In this document: positions 9,614 through 18,908 of the stretch, piece by piece
How the letters are laid out: each line of letters opens with the position of its first letter
Position numbering within the stretch: position 1 is the stretch's first letter
Assembly (NCBI RefSeq): GCF_017742995.1
Contig: NZ_CP072425.1
Span: forward strand, 3,286,001 to 3,350,000
Direction of reading: 5' to 3'
Length of the DNA: 64,000 nucleotides
DNA from: Pseudoalteromonas viridis
GTDB lineage: Bacteria > Pseudomonadota > Gammaproteobacteria > Enterobacterales > Alteromonadaceae
Position numbers and translations under genes: made by a program
Notes under the pieces: generated by a model
What the model was told of the DNA's origin: nothing
Databases searched by the model: none
What the model saw: the letters and a program-made list of their open reading frames with translations, nothing else

Positions 9614-10231
9614 ATGCAGTTTGTATATGTGATGGATCCTATGTGTGGCTGGTGCTATGGCTTTCAGCCAGAGTTAGAGTTGTTTTTGTCCAACCGGCCC
9701 GGGGCCGAGGTTAATTGGATCATGGGAGGCCTGGCACCTGACACAACCGAGCCGATGGATCTGGCGCTCAGAGACACCATCGCCTCTTACTGGGTGCAGA
9801 TAGAGCGCAGAACCCAGGTGAGGTTTAACCATGACTTTTGGCAGCTCAATACCCCCAGGCGTTCTACTTACCAGGCTTGCAGGGCGGTAATTGCGGCGCA
9901 AAGCATGCAAGCTCACAGCGCCATCGAAATGGTCAAAGCTATTCAGGCAGCCTATTACTTAGAAGCGAAAAACCCGTCACTGGATAAAACCCTGATTGCC
10001 TGTGCCGAGTCCATTGGGCTAGACGAAACGGTCTTTGAGGCCACGCTAAAGTCGGCTGCGACCGAAGCACAGTTTCAGCAGCATTTACAGATAGCCCGTC
10101 AGCTGCAGGTCAGTGGCTTTCCGGCGTTGTTTTATATTAACGATACTGGCCATGCATATCCCCTTGCTTTGGGGTTTTGTCACGCGGGCGACCTTGAGCA
10201 ACGATTAGAGACAATATGCAATGACGCTTGA
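9614..10231 (+). CDS. DsbA-family thioredoxin-fold protein
   Basis: A 205-residue DsbA-like protein with the redox motif CGWC (Cys11, Cys14) right at the N-terminus and the cis-Pro region SGFPALFYI near residue 173. There is no signal peptide, so it is probably cytoplasmic, like FrnE-type or 2-hydroxychromene isomerase-like relatives. The next gene overlaps its end by 11 bp, implying co-translation. The in vivo substrate is unknown. Confidence 0.85.
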   Translation: MQFVYVMDPMCGWCYGFQPELELFLSNRPGAEVNWIMGGLAPDTTEPMDLALRDTIASYWVQIERRTQVRFNHDFWQLNTPRRSTYQACRAVIAAQSMQAHSAIEMVKAIQAAYYLEAKNPSLDKTLIACAESIGLDETVFEATLKSAATEAQFQQHLQIARQLQVSGFPALFYINDTGHAYPLALGFCHAGDLEQRLETICNDA

Positions 10232-10730
10232 GCAGTACCTCATTAAGTGGGATGGTAAATCAGTGGCGTATCTTGAGGAGACTTTTGACGTCTTCAAAGG
10301 TGATAAAGCACTGAGCTCCAAACTCATTATATTACTCGAACAGGTAGCGCTGCAGGCGGGCGCAACCTGGCTGCTTAAACACCACCTACATGCATCCGGC
10401 GCCATTAAGGAAAAGGACGTCGCGCTGTTGTTTAGTCGTTTATCCACCATTAAAGATTGGCAGGCGAAATTGCACTTGCTCCAGTGCTTGCCATATTTAC
10501 CGATAAGCAAAAACGACAAGCAAGCGGTCGACTCTTTTTTACGCGCATGCAGATCAGCCGATAATAAATTTGTCAGAGCCTGGAGCTATCAAGGTTTTTT
10601 CGAACTGGCTCTTCGGCACAGCGAATATCGTCCGGAAGTTCAGCAATTATTAGCGTGTGCGCTGCAAGACGAAGCGCCTTCGGTCAAGGCCAGGGTAAAA
10701 CAGCTAACTAAAAAGGGCTTCTTAACTTAG
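10221..10730 (+). CDS. Hypothetical helical (HEAT-like) protein
   Basis: A 169-residue soluble protein predicted to be all helical. Paired amphipathic helices (SKLIILLEQVALQAGATWLL, then KLHLLQCLPYLPI, then VQQLLACALQDEAPSVKARV) recall HEAT-type repeats. It overlaps the DsbA-like gene by 11 bp, so the two are likely expressed together. I do not recognise a named family. A role in protein-protein contact is a guess from the fold type. Confidence 0.6.
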   Translation: MTLEQYLIKWDGKSVAYLEETFDVFKGDKALSSKLIILLEQVALQAGATWLLKHHLHASGAIKEKDVALLFSRLSTIKDWQAKLHLLQCLPYLPISKNDKQAVDSFLRACRSADNKFVRAWSYQGFFELALRHSEYRPEVQQLLACALQDEAPSVKARVKQLTKKGFLT

Positions 10731-10741
10731 GATAAGGGGAG

Positions 10742-10804
10742 CCGGCTTTGATCGTTCAGATCAAAACCGGTGACACAGGTAAAGCGCGATTGCTTTTACC
10801 TGTT
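10742..10804. terminator. Two tandem hairpins between convergent genes
   Basis: The first hairpin pairs CCGG/TTTGATC with GATCAAA/CCGG (10742-10770). The second pairs ACAGGTAAA-GC with GC-TTTTACCTGT (10775-10803). They sit between the HEAT-like gene and the convergent phosphatase-fold gene and probably terminate both. Confidence 0.65.
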
Positions 10805-10807
10805 GTA

Positions 10808-12028
10808 TTAATCGCATTGCAAAGTTGGCAGCGTGATATCGACCCATACCAAGCGATGATCGGATGAAGCGGCTCTGTCGGCCACCAACTCTGCGCCCGC
10901 TTCATGGCTTGCAGGCCAAAACACGCCGCTGCCGGTAACGGCAAGGTCTGCAGAGGGCAGGACATAGTCTGCTCGCATACCCCAGTGTGCGGTGTGTGTA
11001 TCGCCATGCTTGTTTTCGGGTTTATTCAGTTGCCCGCCTTGCGATGTCGGTGCCGGGTAATCATTGACGCGGGGGTGTTTAAGTAGCTGATCAATGGCGC
11101 CCGGATACGCATCACCATCAACCGAGCTGGCATTCAGGTCGCCCAGGATCACAAATGACGTATCAGTAAATCCCCCTGTTTGTCCTTTGTCGTCATACAG
11201 GTATTCGTTACCCGTGGCGCTGATATAGTCTTTCCACAACCTCAGCTCATCGTGATTACGTTTTCCGTTTCTGTCTTCCGGACCGTCAAACACCGGCGGT
11301 GTCGGGTGGCTGGCCAGTACATTGACTTGCTTGTTACAGATCTGGACCGGGATGTCCCAATGGGATTTTGACGACAAGCGCATGGCGGATACCTCTTTTG
11401 CAGAATACCAGCTGCTGCCATCTGGCTGGGTCGGCATCAGGTTACCAGGCATGTCTTTCCATAAAAAGTGCTGAAATGTTCTTACCTGGTCTTGTTTGAT
11501 GGGATATCTGGACAACAAGACCATGCCATACTGACCCGGGTACTTGCCAAACCCATAATGCGTCAGGCGGGTATCATCGCCTGAAAATGGGGTTTTTACA
11601 CCGGTATTAACCGGTGCCAGGTACACATAAGGGTACTCGATGGGATCAAAGCCATTTTGAGACACCTCAAGGTAGTCCCGTTTGAACAGGTTAATGCCTT
11701 GATCCGGGTTTTCTATATAATCAAACTCGTTCAGCAGGATAATATCCGGGCGGGTGCGTTGAATGATCTGGGCAATATTGTTGATCTGGCTGAATTCACC
11801 GCTTTTCAGGGCAAAGGTTAATGCATTTCCCGACTGCGCAGTATGCTTAGCCATATCATAGTTGGTGGCTTCCATACTGACATTAAACGTGGCCACTCTC
11901 AGAGTGTGAGCGGGCTGAGTCTGCTCATTTGCTGACTGTGCGTCTGAGGATGTTGTGGTTGAGGTGCTTTGACAGCCAGTATTTAAAACGCCGGCGGCCA
12001 GTACTAAAGGTAAGAAAATCGCTTTCAT
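10808..12028 (-). CDS. Endonuclease/exonuclease/phosphatase-family lipoprotein
   Basis: A 406-residue lipoprotein with lipobox LNTGC (Cys19) and a Ser/Thr-rich linker. The exonuclease III / inositol-phosphatase fold follows, with LRVATFNVSM, LLNEFDYI (metal Glu), VILGDLNASS and the C-terminal SDHRLVW. These give the Asn/Asp/His catalytic set. It should be anchored in the cell envelope, so the substrate is probably an extracellular phosphodiester (nucleic acid or phospholipid) and not genomic DNA. Transcribed towards the HEAT-like gene, with terminators between. Confidence 0.85.
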   Translation of the reverse strand: MKAIFLPLVLAAGVLNTGCQSTSTTTSSDAQSANEQTQPAHTLRVATFNVSMEATNYDMAKHTAQSGNALTFALKSGEFSQINNIAQIIQRTRPDIILLNEFDYIENPDQGINLFKRDYLEVSQNGFDPIEYPYVYLAPVNTGVKTPFSGDDTRLTHYGFGKYPGQYGMVLLSRYPIKQDQVRTFQHFLWKDMPGNLMPTQPDGSSWYSAKEVSAMRLSSKSHWDIPVQICNKQVNVLASHPTPPVFDGPEDRNGKRNHDELRLWKDYISATGNEYLYDDKGQTGGFTDTSFVILGDLNASSVDGDAYPGAIDQLLKHPRVNDYPAPTSQGGQLNKPENKHGDTHTAHWGMRADYVLPSADLAVTGSGVFWPASHEAGAELVADRAASSDHRLVWVDITLPTLQCD

Positions 12029-12145
12029 TGTTAGCCTGATACAGAGTAATACTCGCTTTACTATAGCGTTTTTCTGCAGAGAAATGTGTTAACATTTCGT
12101 TGTGAGTTTGATTCTAAGTCTAGGTTAAATAAGGAGCTTGGCTGT

Positions 12146-12586
12146 ATGAGCCGAGGATACGGCATAGCATTATTACTGCTGGCAACCTGTGCTGCATTTT
12201 TAGTTGCCGCTGCGCATTTGTCATGTATTTACTTTGGTCCGCAGTGCTATGCAGCCCAGATGGCACCGCCATTTGTGGTGGAGTCTGCTCGCGCAGGTAC
12301 GCTAATGGCACCGTTATTGACTGTGTTTGTATCTGCGATTTTTATCATGTTGGGGTGCTACGCCTTGTCTGCCGCCCAGTTTATTCGGCGATTGCCCTTT
12401 TTGCGTGTTGGCATTTATAGCATATCAGTGGTCTGTATTGTCCGGGGTGTGTTACCCATTCAGTTGTTCTTTCGTCATCCGGAAAAAATCAGTGAGCCCG
12501 TGCTGATAGCCGGTATTGCCTGGCTGGTTGTCGGGCTGTGCTATTGGTTTGGTTATCGGGCGGTCAAAAAACACTGTATACGCTGA
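12146..12586 (+). CDS. Small membrane protein of unknown function
   Basis: A 146-residue protein with four hydrophobic segments (residues about 5-28, 48-70, 84-105 and 116-136). ATG 12146 follows AAGGAG with 9-nt spacing. An in-frame ATG at 12086 lacks a site and would add a hydrophilic leader. The pattern resembles small four-TM proteins of unknown role found in many proteobacteria. It is convergent with the alpha/beta hydrolase. Confidence 0.65.
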   Translation: MSRGYGIALLLLATCAAFLVAAAHLSCIYFGPQCYAAQMAPPFVVESARAGTLMAPLLTVFVSAIFIMLGCYALSAAQFIRRLPFLRVGIYSISVVCIVRGVLPIQLFFRHPEKISEPVLIAGIAWLVVGLCYWFGYRAVKKHCIR

Positions 12587-12655
12587 ACCCCGTCAGTGTT
12601 TTTTGCAATTCACTCAGGACATCCGGGGCAGGGCCTGAGCGGGTCGGCCTTGCCC

Positions 12656-13495
12656 TCAGAGCTTGGCTTTATTCACCATGGCTTCTATATATTCAAGTGC
12701 CATCCAGGGGTCTGTCTCATCAAACAGGTGTGAGGCGTATTTCATGGTGACCGCTTGCGTATTGTTATTGAGCTTGGCCAGTTTCTTTTGCGAGTCGTTC
12801 CAGGTCTGTGTGTAGACATCAATATCAGCGTAACTCATTTTAGTTTGTCTTATGGTTACATGAGGGATGCCGCGCGATAACACGGTAACAGGTAGGTCAT
12901 CTTTAATTTTATAAAGTGCAGAATGGCTGGATGCCTCGGCAAAGTCCTCAAACGAGTTATGCTCACGCTCCCAGTTGATGATCATTTCCATCGTGTCCCA
13001 ACCGGGTTTAGACATATTGGATTTCATGGCGTCGAACCAGGATTCATGGACTGTGTCTATCAGCACCATGCCTTTCACCTTGTCAGGGTATTTGCTGGCG
13101 TAAGCACGGGCGACAAAACCGCCAAAAGAATGTGGTACCAGCACCAGAGACTCGACTTTCAGGTGTTCAACCAGGCCGGCAAGCTCGTCGCGCAGCTCAA
13201 CCATGGTTCTGACTTTGGGGTTCTCATACTGGCTTTTGCCATAACCGGCGCGGTCGTAAAAGCACAACCGGTAACCTTCAGGGTTGGCATTGTGCAAGGT
13301 ATTTTTATAGGTGGTATGGGCATCAAGCCCCATACCTGCAACCAGCAGCGCCGTCACTTTACCTTGTCCCTGACAGGCATAGGCCAGCTTTTTTCCCCCG
13401 ATCTCAGTATATTGGTAATCATGGGCATCCTGCGATTGGCCTGCCTGGCCTGCAAATGCGGTGCCCAGCAGCACGACAGTGGCGAGTTTTTTCAT
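12656..13495 (-). CDS. Secreted alpha/beta-fold hydrolase
   Basis: A 279-residue hydrolase with a signal peptide (VVLLGTAFAGQAG). The oxyanion strand LLVAGMGLDAHTTY and nucleophile Ser123 in VPHSFGGF are visible, and the late YASHLFDE supplies the His. It starts at ATG 13495 after AGGAAC. Divergent from the cryptochrome operon. The substrate is unknown; a periplasmic esterase or lipase-like role is plausible. Confidence 0.82.
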   Translation of the reverse strand: MKKLATVVLLGTAFAGQAGQSQDAHDYQYTEIGGKKLAYACQGQGKVTALLVAGMGLDAHTTYKNTLHNANPEGYRLCFYDRAGYGKSQYENPKVRTMVELRDELAGLVEHLKVESLVLVPHSFGGFVARAYASKYPDKVKGMVLIDTVHESWFDAMKSNMSKPGWDTMEMIINWEREHNSFEDFAEASSHSALYKIKDDLPVTVLSRGIPHVTIRQTKMSYADIDVYTQTWNDSQKKLAKLNNNTQAVTMKYASHLFDETDPWMALEYIEAMVNKAKL

Positions 13496-13564
13496 AGTGC
13501 AAGTTCCTGTTGTTGATTGTTTATTATTTGATTCACCACAGCTAGCTTAGCGCGGTTGTTATTG

Positions 13565-13588
13565 AACTTTCAATAAAATTTGAAAGTT
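13565..13588. repeat. Perfect 9-bp inverted repeat upstream of the photolyase operon
   Basis: AACTTTCAA (13565-13573) and TTGAAAGTT (13580-13588) form a perfect inverted repeat with a 6-bp AT-only spacer. It lies just upstream of the ECF-type promoter candidate of the cryptochrome operon. It has no T tract and is too far from any gene end to be a terminator, so it is a possible regulator site. Confidence 0.5.
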
Positions 13589-13594
13589 TATCGC

Positions 13595-13622
13595 TGAACT
13601 TTTTCTTTTTCTGGTTCGTAAA
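13595..13622 (+). promoter_or_regulatory. ECF-sigma-type promoter candidate for the cryptochrome/photolyase operon
   Basis: TGAACT (13595-13600), 16 bp, then CGTAAA (13617-13622), ending 34 bp before the start codon. Two TGATCC-N16-CGTAT elements in front of the LON-domain and sigma/ChrR genes have the same spacing, as does a TGAACC-N16-CGTCTT element in front of the sigma factor at 19777. The -10 resembles the ChrR group and the -35 the other sigma factor, so the responsible sigma factor is open. Confidence 0.5.
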
Positions 13623-13656
13623 AGGTGGCATATATTCGAATCCAACAGGGCTGCGT

Positions 13657-15015
13657 GTGAAAAAAACACTCTACTGGTTCACTCAAGATCTAAGGCTGGA
13701 TGACAATCTGGCACTGGACTTTGCCGCTCACAACAGTGATGCGCTGACGTTTGTGTATGTGATTAACCCAAAGTATCGCACTCAGACCAATCATCACTGT
13801 ACATTACTTGGCGACAGACAGGCGGCATTCATTGCGGATTCGCTGATGACGTTGGACAGCCAACTCTCTGCCTGCGGCCACAAGCTGTTGGTACTGGAGG
13901 GGGAGCCCAATCACCTGTTGCCGGAATTGGTTGCCAAGTACCAGATAAATCAAGTGATCTGTGCAGAGCCCGTCGGGTTTTATGAACGAGCGATATTGCA
14001 GCAGACGCGTCGGGCACTGGGCGCTGTTCCTGTGCATAGCTTTTGGCAGCACACCTTATTTGACCAAGCACAAATCCAGACACTTAACAGTGATTTAGGC
14101 AGCTTTACTCAGTTCCGCAAGCGCGTTGAAAAGGCGCCTTTGTCGGTGGTCACTGCGTGCCGCTTTGACTCAAATAAAATGCCGGCTCCATTAGTCATCG
14201 ACAGTAGCGCTTGTGTAGCGCTTGAACAGTGGCAGGCACAACTCCAGTCAAATTTGTCAGAAACCCGCGTACCGCTGGACTTTCCAGCCGGTGAAGAAGC
14301 CGCTCAGGCCCATCTTAAGGACTATTTTGAGAGCGGCGTGGCACGCAGATATAAAGAGACCCGCAATGAACTGGATGGCTGGCTGAATTCAACTAAAATG
14401 AGCCCTTATCTGGCGCTGGGTAATTTGTCACCCCGCCAGATTTGGTGGGCAACAGACGCCTTTGAGCGCCAAGTAGAGGCCAATGAGTCGACCTACTGGA
14501 TCAAGTTTGAGCTGCTGTGGCGTGAATATTTTCAGTGGCTGAGTCTTAAACTCGGAGCAAAGCTTTATCGTTTTCAGGGGCTGGCTCAGTCGAAACCTTT
14601 AACCACTTTTATGCCCGAGCGCTTTGTGCGCTGGTGCGAGGGCAACACGCCCGCACCTTTGGTTAACGCACTGATGAACCAGCTCAACGAAACCGGCTAT
14701 ATGTCAAACCGCGGCCGCCAGATTGTCGCCAGTTATTTTGTTCACGAACTGGGGCTGGACTGGCGCTATGGTGCCGCATATTTCCAGCAACAACTGCTCG
14801 ATTTTGACGTCGCCTCAAACTGGGGTAACTGGCAGTATATCGCCGGTGTAGGCGTTGATCCCCGCGGTGGTCGTCACTTTAATATTGAAAAGCAGGCACA
14901 GTTATACGACCCACAAAGCGTATTTGTGGCCAAGTGGCGCGGTAAACAGTGCATAACCGCTGTGGATAGTGTGGATGCTGCTGACTGGCCGATGCCTGCC
15001 GAGGCTGATGTATGA
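13657..15015 (+). CDS. Cryptochrome DASH (single-strand-type photolyase family)
   Basis: A 452-residue cryptochrome/photolyase. It has the N-terminal alpha/beta antenna domain (YWFTQDLRLDDNLAL) and the FAD domain with the DASH-like segments SPYLALGNLSPRQIWW, WREYFQWL, TGYMSNRGRQIVASYF and NWQYIAGVGVDPRGGR. DASH proteins repair cyclobutane dimers mainly in single-stranded DNA. It starts at GTG 13657 with the typical N-terminus. It is first in a five-gene operon; the next gene starts at 15012, overlapping the stop codon (ATGA). Confidence 0.93.
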   Translation: MKKTLYWFTQDLRLDDNLALDFAAHNSDALTFVYVINPKYRTQTNHHCTLLGDRQAAFIADSLMTLDSQLSACGHKLLVLEGEPNHLLPELVAKYQINQVICAEPVGFYERAILQQTRRALGAVPVHSFWQHTLFDQAQIQTLNSDLGSFTQFRKRVEKAPLSVVTACRFDSNKMPAPLVIDSSACVALEQWQAQLQSNLSETRVPLDFPAGEEAAQAHLKDYFESGVARRYKETRNELDGWLNSTKMSPYLALGNLSPRQIWWATDAFERQVEANESTYWIKFELLWREYFQWLSLKLGAKLYRFQGLAQSKPLTTFMPERFVRWCEGNTPAPLVNALMNQLNETGYMSNRGRQIVASYFVHELGLDWRYGAAYFQQQLLDFDVASNWGNWQYIAGVGVDPRGGRHFNIEKQAQLYDPQSVFVAKWRGKQCITAVDSVDAADWPMPAEADV

Positions 15016-16463
15016 GTGTGGCGCTGGTCTGGCTTAAGCGAGATTTAAGGTTGTCTGATCACGAGCCTTTGTGCCGGGCAGTGGCCAGTGGTCACCCTGT
15101 GTTGCTGTTATACTGCTTTGAGCCCATGCTGCTGGAAGATCCGCATTATTCGCCGCGTCACTGGCAGTTTGTTTTACAGTCGCTGCAGGACATTCAGGCA
15201 CGTGTGCCACACCCGGCATTGTGGGTGTGTGAGCAAAATGCACTGCAAACCCTTAAGCAGATCCATGCTGATCACCCGATTGCGGGGCTTTATTCGCATC
15301 AGGAAATTGGCCTGGCGAATACATTTGAGCGGGATAAGGTCGTTGCTGCCTGGTGCCGCGAAGAGGGGATCGACTGGCTAGAGTCGCGCAGTGGTGCGGT
15401 CCAGCGTGGCTTAAGGCAAAGGCAAAGCTGGGATAAACAATGGCAAAAAACCATGCGCGCAATTTGCGCCACACCCGACCTGTCGCAGGTTAACTGGTTT
15501 ACGGCGGGGAAGCCCATTGGTCAGCTTAGCGACATTCAGCAACGCTTTAGTGCACCGCCGGGGAATTTTCAGTCGGGCGGTGAGTTGCAGGCGCAGCGGG
15601 TTCTGGACGAGTTTTATCAGGGGCGGGGCAAAGGCTATTCATACAGTCTCTCAAGTCCCTTATTGAGTCAGCAGGCCTGCTCACGCATGTCTGCTTATCT
15701 GGCATGGGGTAACATCAGTTTGCGTCAGGTGTACCAGAGTGTGCTGGCCCACTGGCAAATGATAGGGTGGCGTCGCACTCTGGTGGCCTTTTCTTCCAGA
15801 CTACACTGGCATTGTCACTTTATTCAGAAGTTTGAAAGCGAATGCGAGATGCAGTTCAGGCACATTAACCGGGGCTATGAGCAGCTGCCGCGCTGCACTG
15901 GCGATGCGGCGCAGCGCAGGTTACATGCCTGGGAAACGGGCAACACCGGGATCCCAATGGTAGATGCCTGCATGAAGTGCCTGCTCGAAACCGGTTATAT
16001 CAACTTTCGTATGCGCGCTATGCTGGTGAGCTTTCTATGTCACCACCTTGAGCTTGACTGGCGCGCCGGGGTTGCGCATTTGGCTCGCCTGTTTCTGGAT
16101 TTCGAGCCTGGCATTCATTACAGCCAGTTTCAAATGCAGGCAGGCGTGACGGGCATTAACACCATTCGTATTTACAACCCTGTTAAGCAGGGGGAAGAAA
16201 AAGACCCCGATGGCGAATTTGTGAAAACCTGGCTGCCAGTGCTCAGAGATATTCCTCCGCCGCTGGTTCATCAGCCCTGGGCACTTTCTCCAATGGAGCA
16301 GCTGATGTACGGCATTGAACTTGGCAAAGATTACCCAGAGCCGATTGTTGATTTAAAACTAAGCTATAAAGCAGCCCAGGAATTGCTGTGGCAGTGGCGC
16401 AAGAAACCTCAGGTAAAGAAAGAGGCGCAGCGGATCTTAAAGCGACACGTACGGCCAAGTTAA
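15012..16463 (+). CDS. FAD-binding photolyase/cryptochrome-family protein
   Basis: A 483-residue member of the same superfamily but a different branch. It has the N-terminal motif LVWLKRDLRLSDHEPL, the FAD-domain features SRMSAYLAWGNISLRQV and TGYINFRMRAMLVSFL, and then GINTIRIYNPVKQGEEKDPD. The last resembles the conserved photolyase segment where the C-terminal helices contact FAD. Probably a light-driven DNA repair enzyme or blue-light sensor. Translationally coupled to cryptochrome DASH by a 4-bp overlap. Whether it repairs CPD or 6-4 lesions cannot be told. Confidence 0.87.
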   Translation: MSVALVWLKRDLRLSDHEPLCRAVASGHPVLLLYCFEPMLLEDPHYSPRHWQFVLQSLQDIQARVPHPALWVCEQNALQTLKQIHADHPIAGLYSHQEIGLANTFERDKVVAAWCREEGIDWLESRSGAVQRGLRQRQSWDKQWQKTMRAICATPDLSQVNWFTAGKPIGQLSDIQQRFSAPPGNFQSGGELQAQRVLDEFYQGRGKGYSYSLSSPLLSQQACSRMSAYLAWGNISLRQVYQSVLAHWQMIGWRRTLVAFSSRLHWHCHFIQKFESECEMQFRHINRGYEQLPRCTGDAAQRRLHAWETGNTGIPMVDACMKCLLETGYINFRMRAMLVSFLCHHLELDWRAGVAHLARLFLDFEPGIHYSQFQMQAGVTGINTIRIYNPVKQGEEKDPDGEFVKTWLPVLRDIPPPLVHQPWALSPMEQLMYGIELGKDYPEPIVDLKLSYKAAQELLWQWRKKPQVKKEAQRILKRHVRPS

Positions 16464-16478
16464 AAGCTGGATGAGAGA

Positions 16479-16631
16479 ATGAAGAAATCACAGTTACCGC
16501 AAAAAACCTGTCCGGTCTGCTTGCGTCCTTTTTCCTGGCGCAAGAAATGGCAACGGGACTGGCCCAATGTTAAGTACTGCTCCAAACGCTGTGCAGGCAA
16601 CAAGTCAACACAAAGAGAACCTCATGAGTAA
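16479..16631 (+). CDS. DUF2256 small zinc-ribbon-like protein
   Basis: A 50-residue protein too short for usual ORF cut-offs. The sequence begins [18 protein letters not shown] and contains two Cys pairs, CPVC (11-14) and CSKRC (34-38), with a conserved [15 protein letters not shown] core. This matches the DUF2256 family, which in marine bacteria is found next to cryptochrome and photolyase genes. It starts at ATG 16479, 15 bp after the previous stop, and its last codons overlap the next photolyase gene by 8 bp. The function is unknown. The two Cys pairs suggest a bound zinc ion, and the operon position suggests a helper role for photolyases. Confidence 0.88.
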   Translation: MKKSQLPQKTCPVCLRPFSWRKKWQRDWPNVKYCSKRCAGNKSTQREPHE

Positions 16632-18186
16632 GCAACTGAGATTAATCCTGGGCGATCAGCTTAATGCTGGTCACACCTGGTACAAAGAAAAATCCGACGA
16701 TGTACTGTATGTGGTGGCTGAGCTGCATCAGGAAGCCAGTTACACACGGCACCATGTTCAAAAGGTGTGTGCGTTTTTCGCTGCTATGCAAGCCTTTGCG
16801 CAGGCGCTTGAGTCGGCCGGGCACCGGGTACTTCACCTGACGCTGGATGATACTCAGGATTTTGCCTCTCTCCCTGAGCTACTGACGCATCTGTTTATCG
16901 AGCACAACATCAGTCATTTTGCCTATCAGCTTCCTGACGAATATCGGCTGCGCACGCAACTGGCAGAATTTTGTGAGTCGCTTTCAGTCACATCGAGTGT
17001 GTATGACACCGAGCATTTTTATCTCGCCGATGAACAGCTAAGTCGTTATTTCAAGCGCGACAAGCGCCATCGCCTGGAGCACTTTTATCGCAAGATGCGC
17101 AGTGAATTTAACGTGTTGATGGTTGATGGTGAACCACAGGGGGGGCAGTGGAACTTTGACAGTGATAACCGCAACAAACTCAAAGCGGCGGATCTTGCCG
17201 ATATCCCCAAGCCACTGGTGTTCGCTAACGATGTCACTGGCATTTTAGCGCGACTGGAACGTCACCAGATCAAAACCATAGGGCAGGCAGATAAGCAGTT
17301 ATTGTGGCCGGTTAATCGAGTTCAGGCAAAAGACTTGCTGACGTTTTTTTGCCAATATTGTTTGCCGTCTTTCGGACGATTTCAGGATGCCATGACGGGC
17401 AAGCTCATAGAGCTGGGTGAAGACCGTGGCTGGAGCTTGTATCACTCTCGCCTGTCTTTTGCGATTAATGCCAAAATACTCAGTCCGAAAATGGTGGTCG
17501 ATGCGGCCATTGCGGCCTTCGAGCAGTCTCAGGGTGCTATCAGCCTGGCTCAAATTGAGGGCTTTGTCCGTCAGATCATTGGCTGGCGTGAGTTTGTGCG
17601 GGGAATTTATTGGGCCAATATGCCCCAGTATGCACAGCTCAATCATTTGCAGGCCAAGCGCAGCCTGCCATCCTGGTTCTGGAACGGTGAGACCAAAATG
17701 CGCTGTCTCAGTCATGCCATCACCCAATCGCTGACCTATGCCTATGCGCATCATATCCAGCGCCTGATGATCACAGGTAACTTCTGTCTGGTGGCTGGCA
17801 TTGACCCGGATGAGGTCGATGACTGGTATCTGGGCATTTATATCGATGCCATTGAATGGGTTGAAATGCCAAACACCCGGGGCATGAGCCAGTTTGCTGA
17901 TGGCGGCATTGTTGGCTCTAAGGCCTATGCGGCCAGTGGCAACTACATAAAAAAAATGAGCGACTATTGCGGCGATTGCGCCTACAAGGTGACAGAAACT
18001 GTCACTGACTCTGCCTGTCCGCTCAATGCCTTGTACTGGCATTTCATGCAGCAGCACCATGCGCTGTTTGCCAGTAACCCGCGCACCAAAATGGTATACA
18101 GCAACTGGCTGAAAAAGACAGACGAAGACAAACAAGCCGTGCTCGAGCGCGCCAGGCAGGTGCTTGATAATATTGAACAGCTATAA
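16624..18186 (+). CDS. Fe-S-type (6-4) photolyase-related protein (FeS-BCP/PhrB class)
   Basis: A 520-residue photolyase-related protein of the prokaryotic Fe-S group. It starts with [16 protein letters not shown] and has the FAD/DNA-site region [20 protein letters not shown]. Candidate 4Fe-4S cysteines are in KMRCLSHA, the CGDC pair after KMSDY, and ACPLN. Relatives such as Agrobacterium PhrB repair 6-4 photoproducts. ATG 16624 overlaps the DUF2256 stop by 8 bp. An upstream in-frame start at 16567 lies inside DUF2256 and is unlikely. Third photolyase-family gene of the operon. Confidence 0.92.
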   Translation: MSKQLRLILGDQLNAGHTWYKEKSDDVLYVVAELHQEASYTRHHVQKVCAFFAAMQAFAQALESAGHRVLHLTLDDTQDFASLPELLTHLFIEHNISHFAYQLPDEYRLRTQLAEFCESLSVTSSVYDTEHFYLADEQLSRYFKRDKRHRLEHFYRKMRSEFNVLMVDGEPQGGQWNFDSDNRNKLKAADLADIPKPLVFANDVTGILARLERHQIKTIGQADKQLLWPVNRVQAKDLLTFFCQYCLPSFGRFQDAMTGKLIELGEDRGWSLYHSRLSFAINAKILSPKMVVDAAIAAFEQSQGAISLAQIEGFVRQIIGWREFVRGIYWANMPQYAQLNHLQAKRSLPSWFWNGETKMRCLSHAITQSLTYAYAHHIQRLMITGNFCLVAGIDPDEVDDWYLGIYIDAIEWVEMPNTRGMSQFADGGIVGSKAYAASGNYIKKMSDYCGDCAYKVTETVTDSACPLNALYWHFMQQHHALFASNPRTKMVYSNWLKKTDEDKQAVLERARQVLDNIEQL

Positions 18187-18249
18187 CACTGACGTCTCAA
18201 AAGAGGACTCAGTGCAGTAAAAACAGTGATAAATGAGGAAGGTATACAG

Positions 18250-18900
18250 ATGATCAAACAGCTCAACCGGGAAGACATCGCCAATATGCAGGAGCGGGAA
18301 AGAGCACGGCTGATCAACAGCTTGTCGGGGTTCAAAAGTGCTAACCTGGTCGGGACTCAAGATGCGCAGGGCAACCCAAACCTGGCCATTGTCAGCTCGG
18401 TGTTTCATATCGGGGCCAATCCGCCGCTGATAGGCATGATCATTCGCCCCGATACTGTGCCAAGAGATACTTTAAGCAATCTTAAAGCCACCGGTTTTTA
18501 TACGCTGAATCATGTGAATGCGGATATCTGGCAACAAGCGCATCAGACTTCAGCGCGCTATGCGCCCGGCGTCTCAGAATTTGCACAGGTAGGGCTGGAG
18601 GTTCAGCATGAAGCGGGTATTGCGGCCCCTTATGTGGCGCAAAGCCAGCTTAAGTTTGCGCTGGCGTTGCGTGAAGTGCAAAAGCTGGAGATCAATGGCA
18701 CTATTTTGGTGATTGGTGAAGTGATGGACATCCAGCTGCCGCAACAGAGCATTAAAGCCGATGGTTATATCGACATCGAGTCTCTCAACACGGTCGCAAT
18801 ATCCGGGCTCGACAGTTATCATAAAACCCAAAGACTGGGCCGTTTGAGTTATGCAAAGCCTGAAAAGCCGCCCAGAGCGCTGAGTCTGGACGGCGAATAG
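18250..18900 (+). CDS. Flavin reductase-like FMN-binding protein
   Basis: A 216-residue protein of the flavin reductase-like (FMN-binding split barrel) family. The AIVSSVFHIGANPPLIGMII and DTLSNLKATGFYTLNHV segments are typical. ATG 18250 follows GAGGAAGG. It lies 63 bp after the Fe-S photolyase gene in the same direction, so it may be the last gene of the operon and could supply reduced flavin. That role is inferred from position only. Confidence 0.82.
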   Translation: MIKQLNREDIANMQERERARLINSLSGFKSANLVGTQDAQGNPNLAIVSSVFHIGANPPLIGMIIRPDTVPRDTLSNLKATGFYTLNHVNADIWQQAHQTSARYAPGVSEFAQVGLEVQHEAGIAAPYVAQSQLKFALALREVQKLEINGTILVIGEVMDIQLPQQSIKADGYIDIESLNTVAISGLDSYHKTQRLGRLSYAKPEKPPRALSLDGE

Positions 18901-18908
18901 GTATACGC

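Noticed and set aside
12923..13516. 197-codon ORF antisense to the alpha/beta hydrolase
   Set aside because: The hydrolase frame has a signal peptide and catalytic motifs; the opposite frame has none.
17299..18135. Long 278-codon antisense ORF inside the Fe-S photolyase gene
   Set aside because: It is a shadow of a strongly conserved coding region; its composition is that of a reverse-complement frame and it has no known domain.
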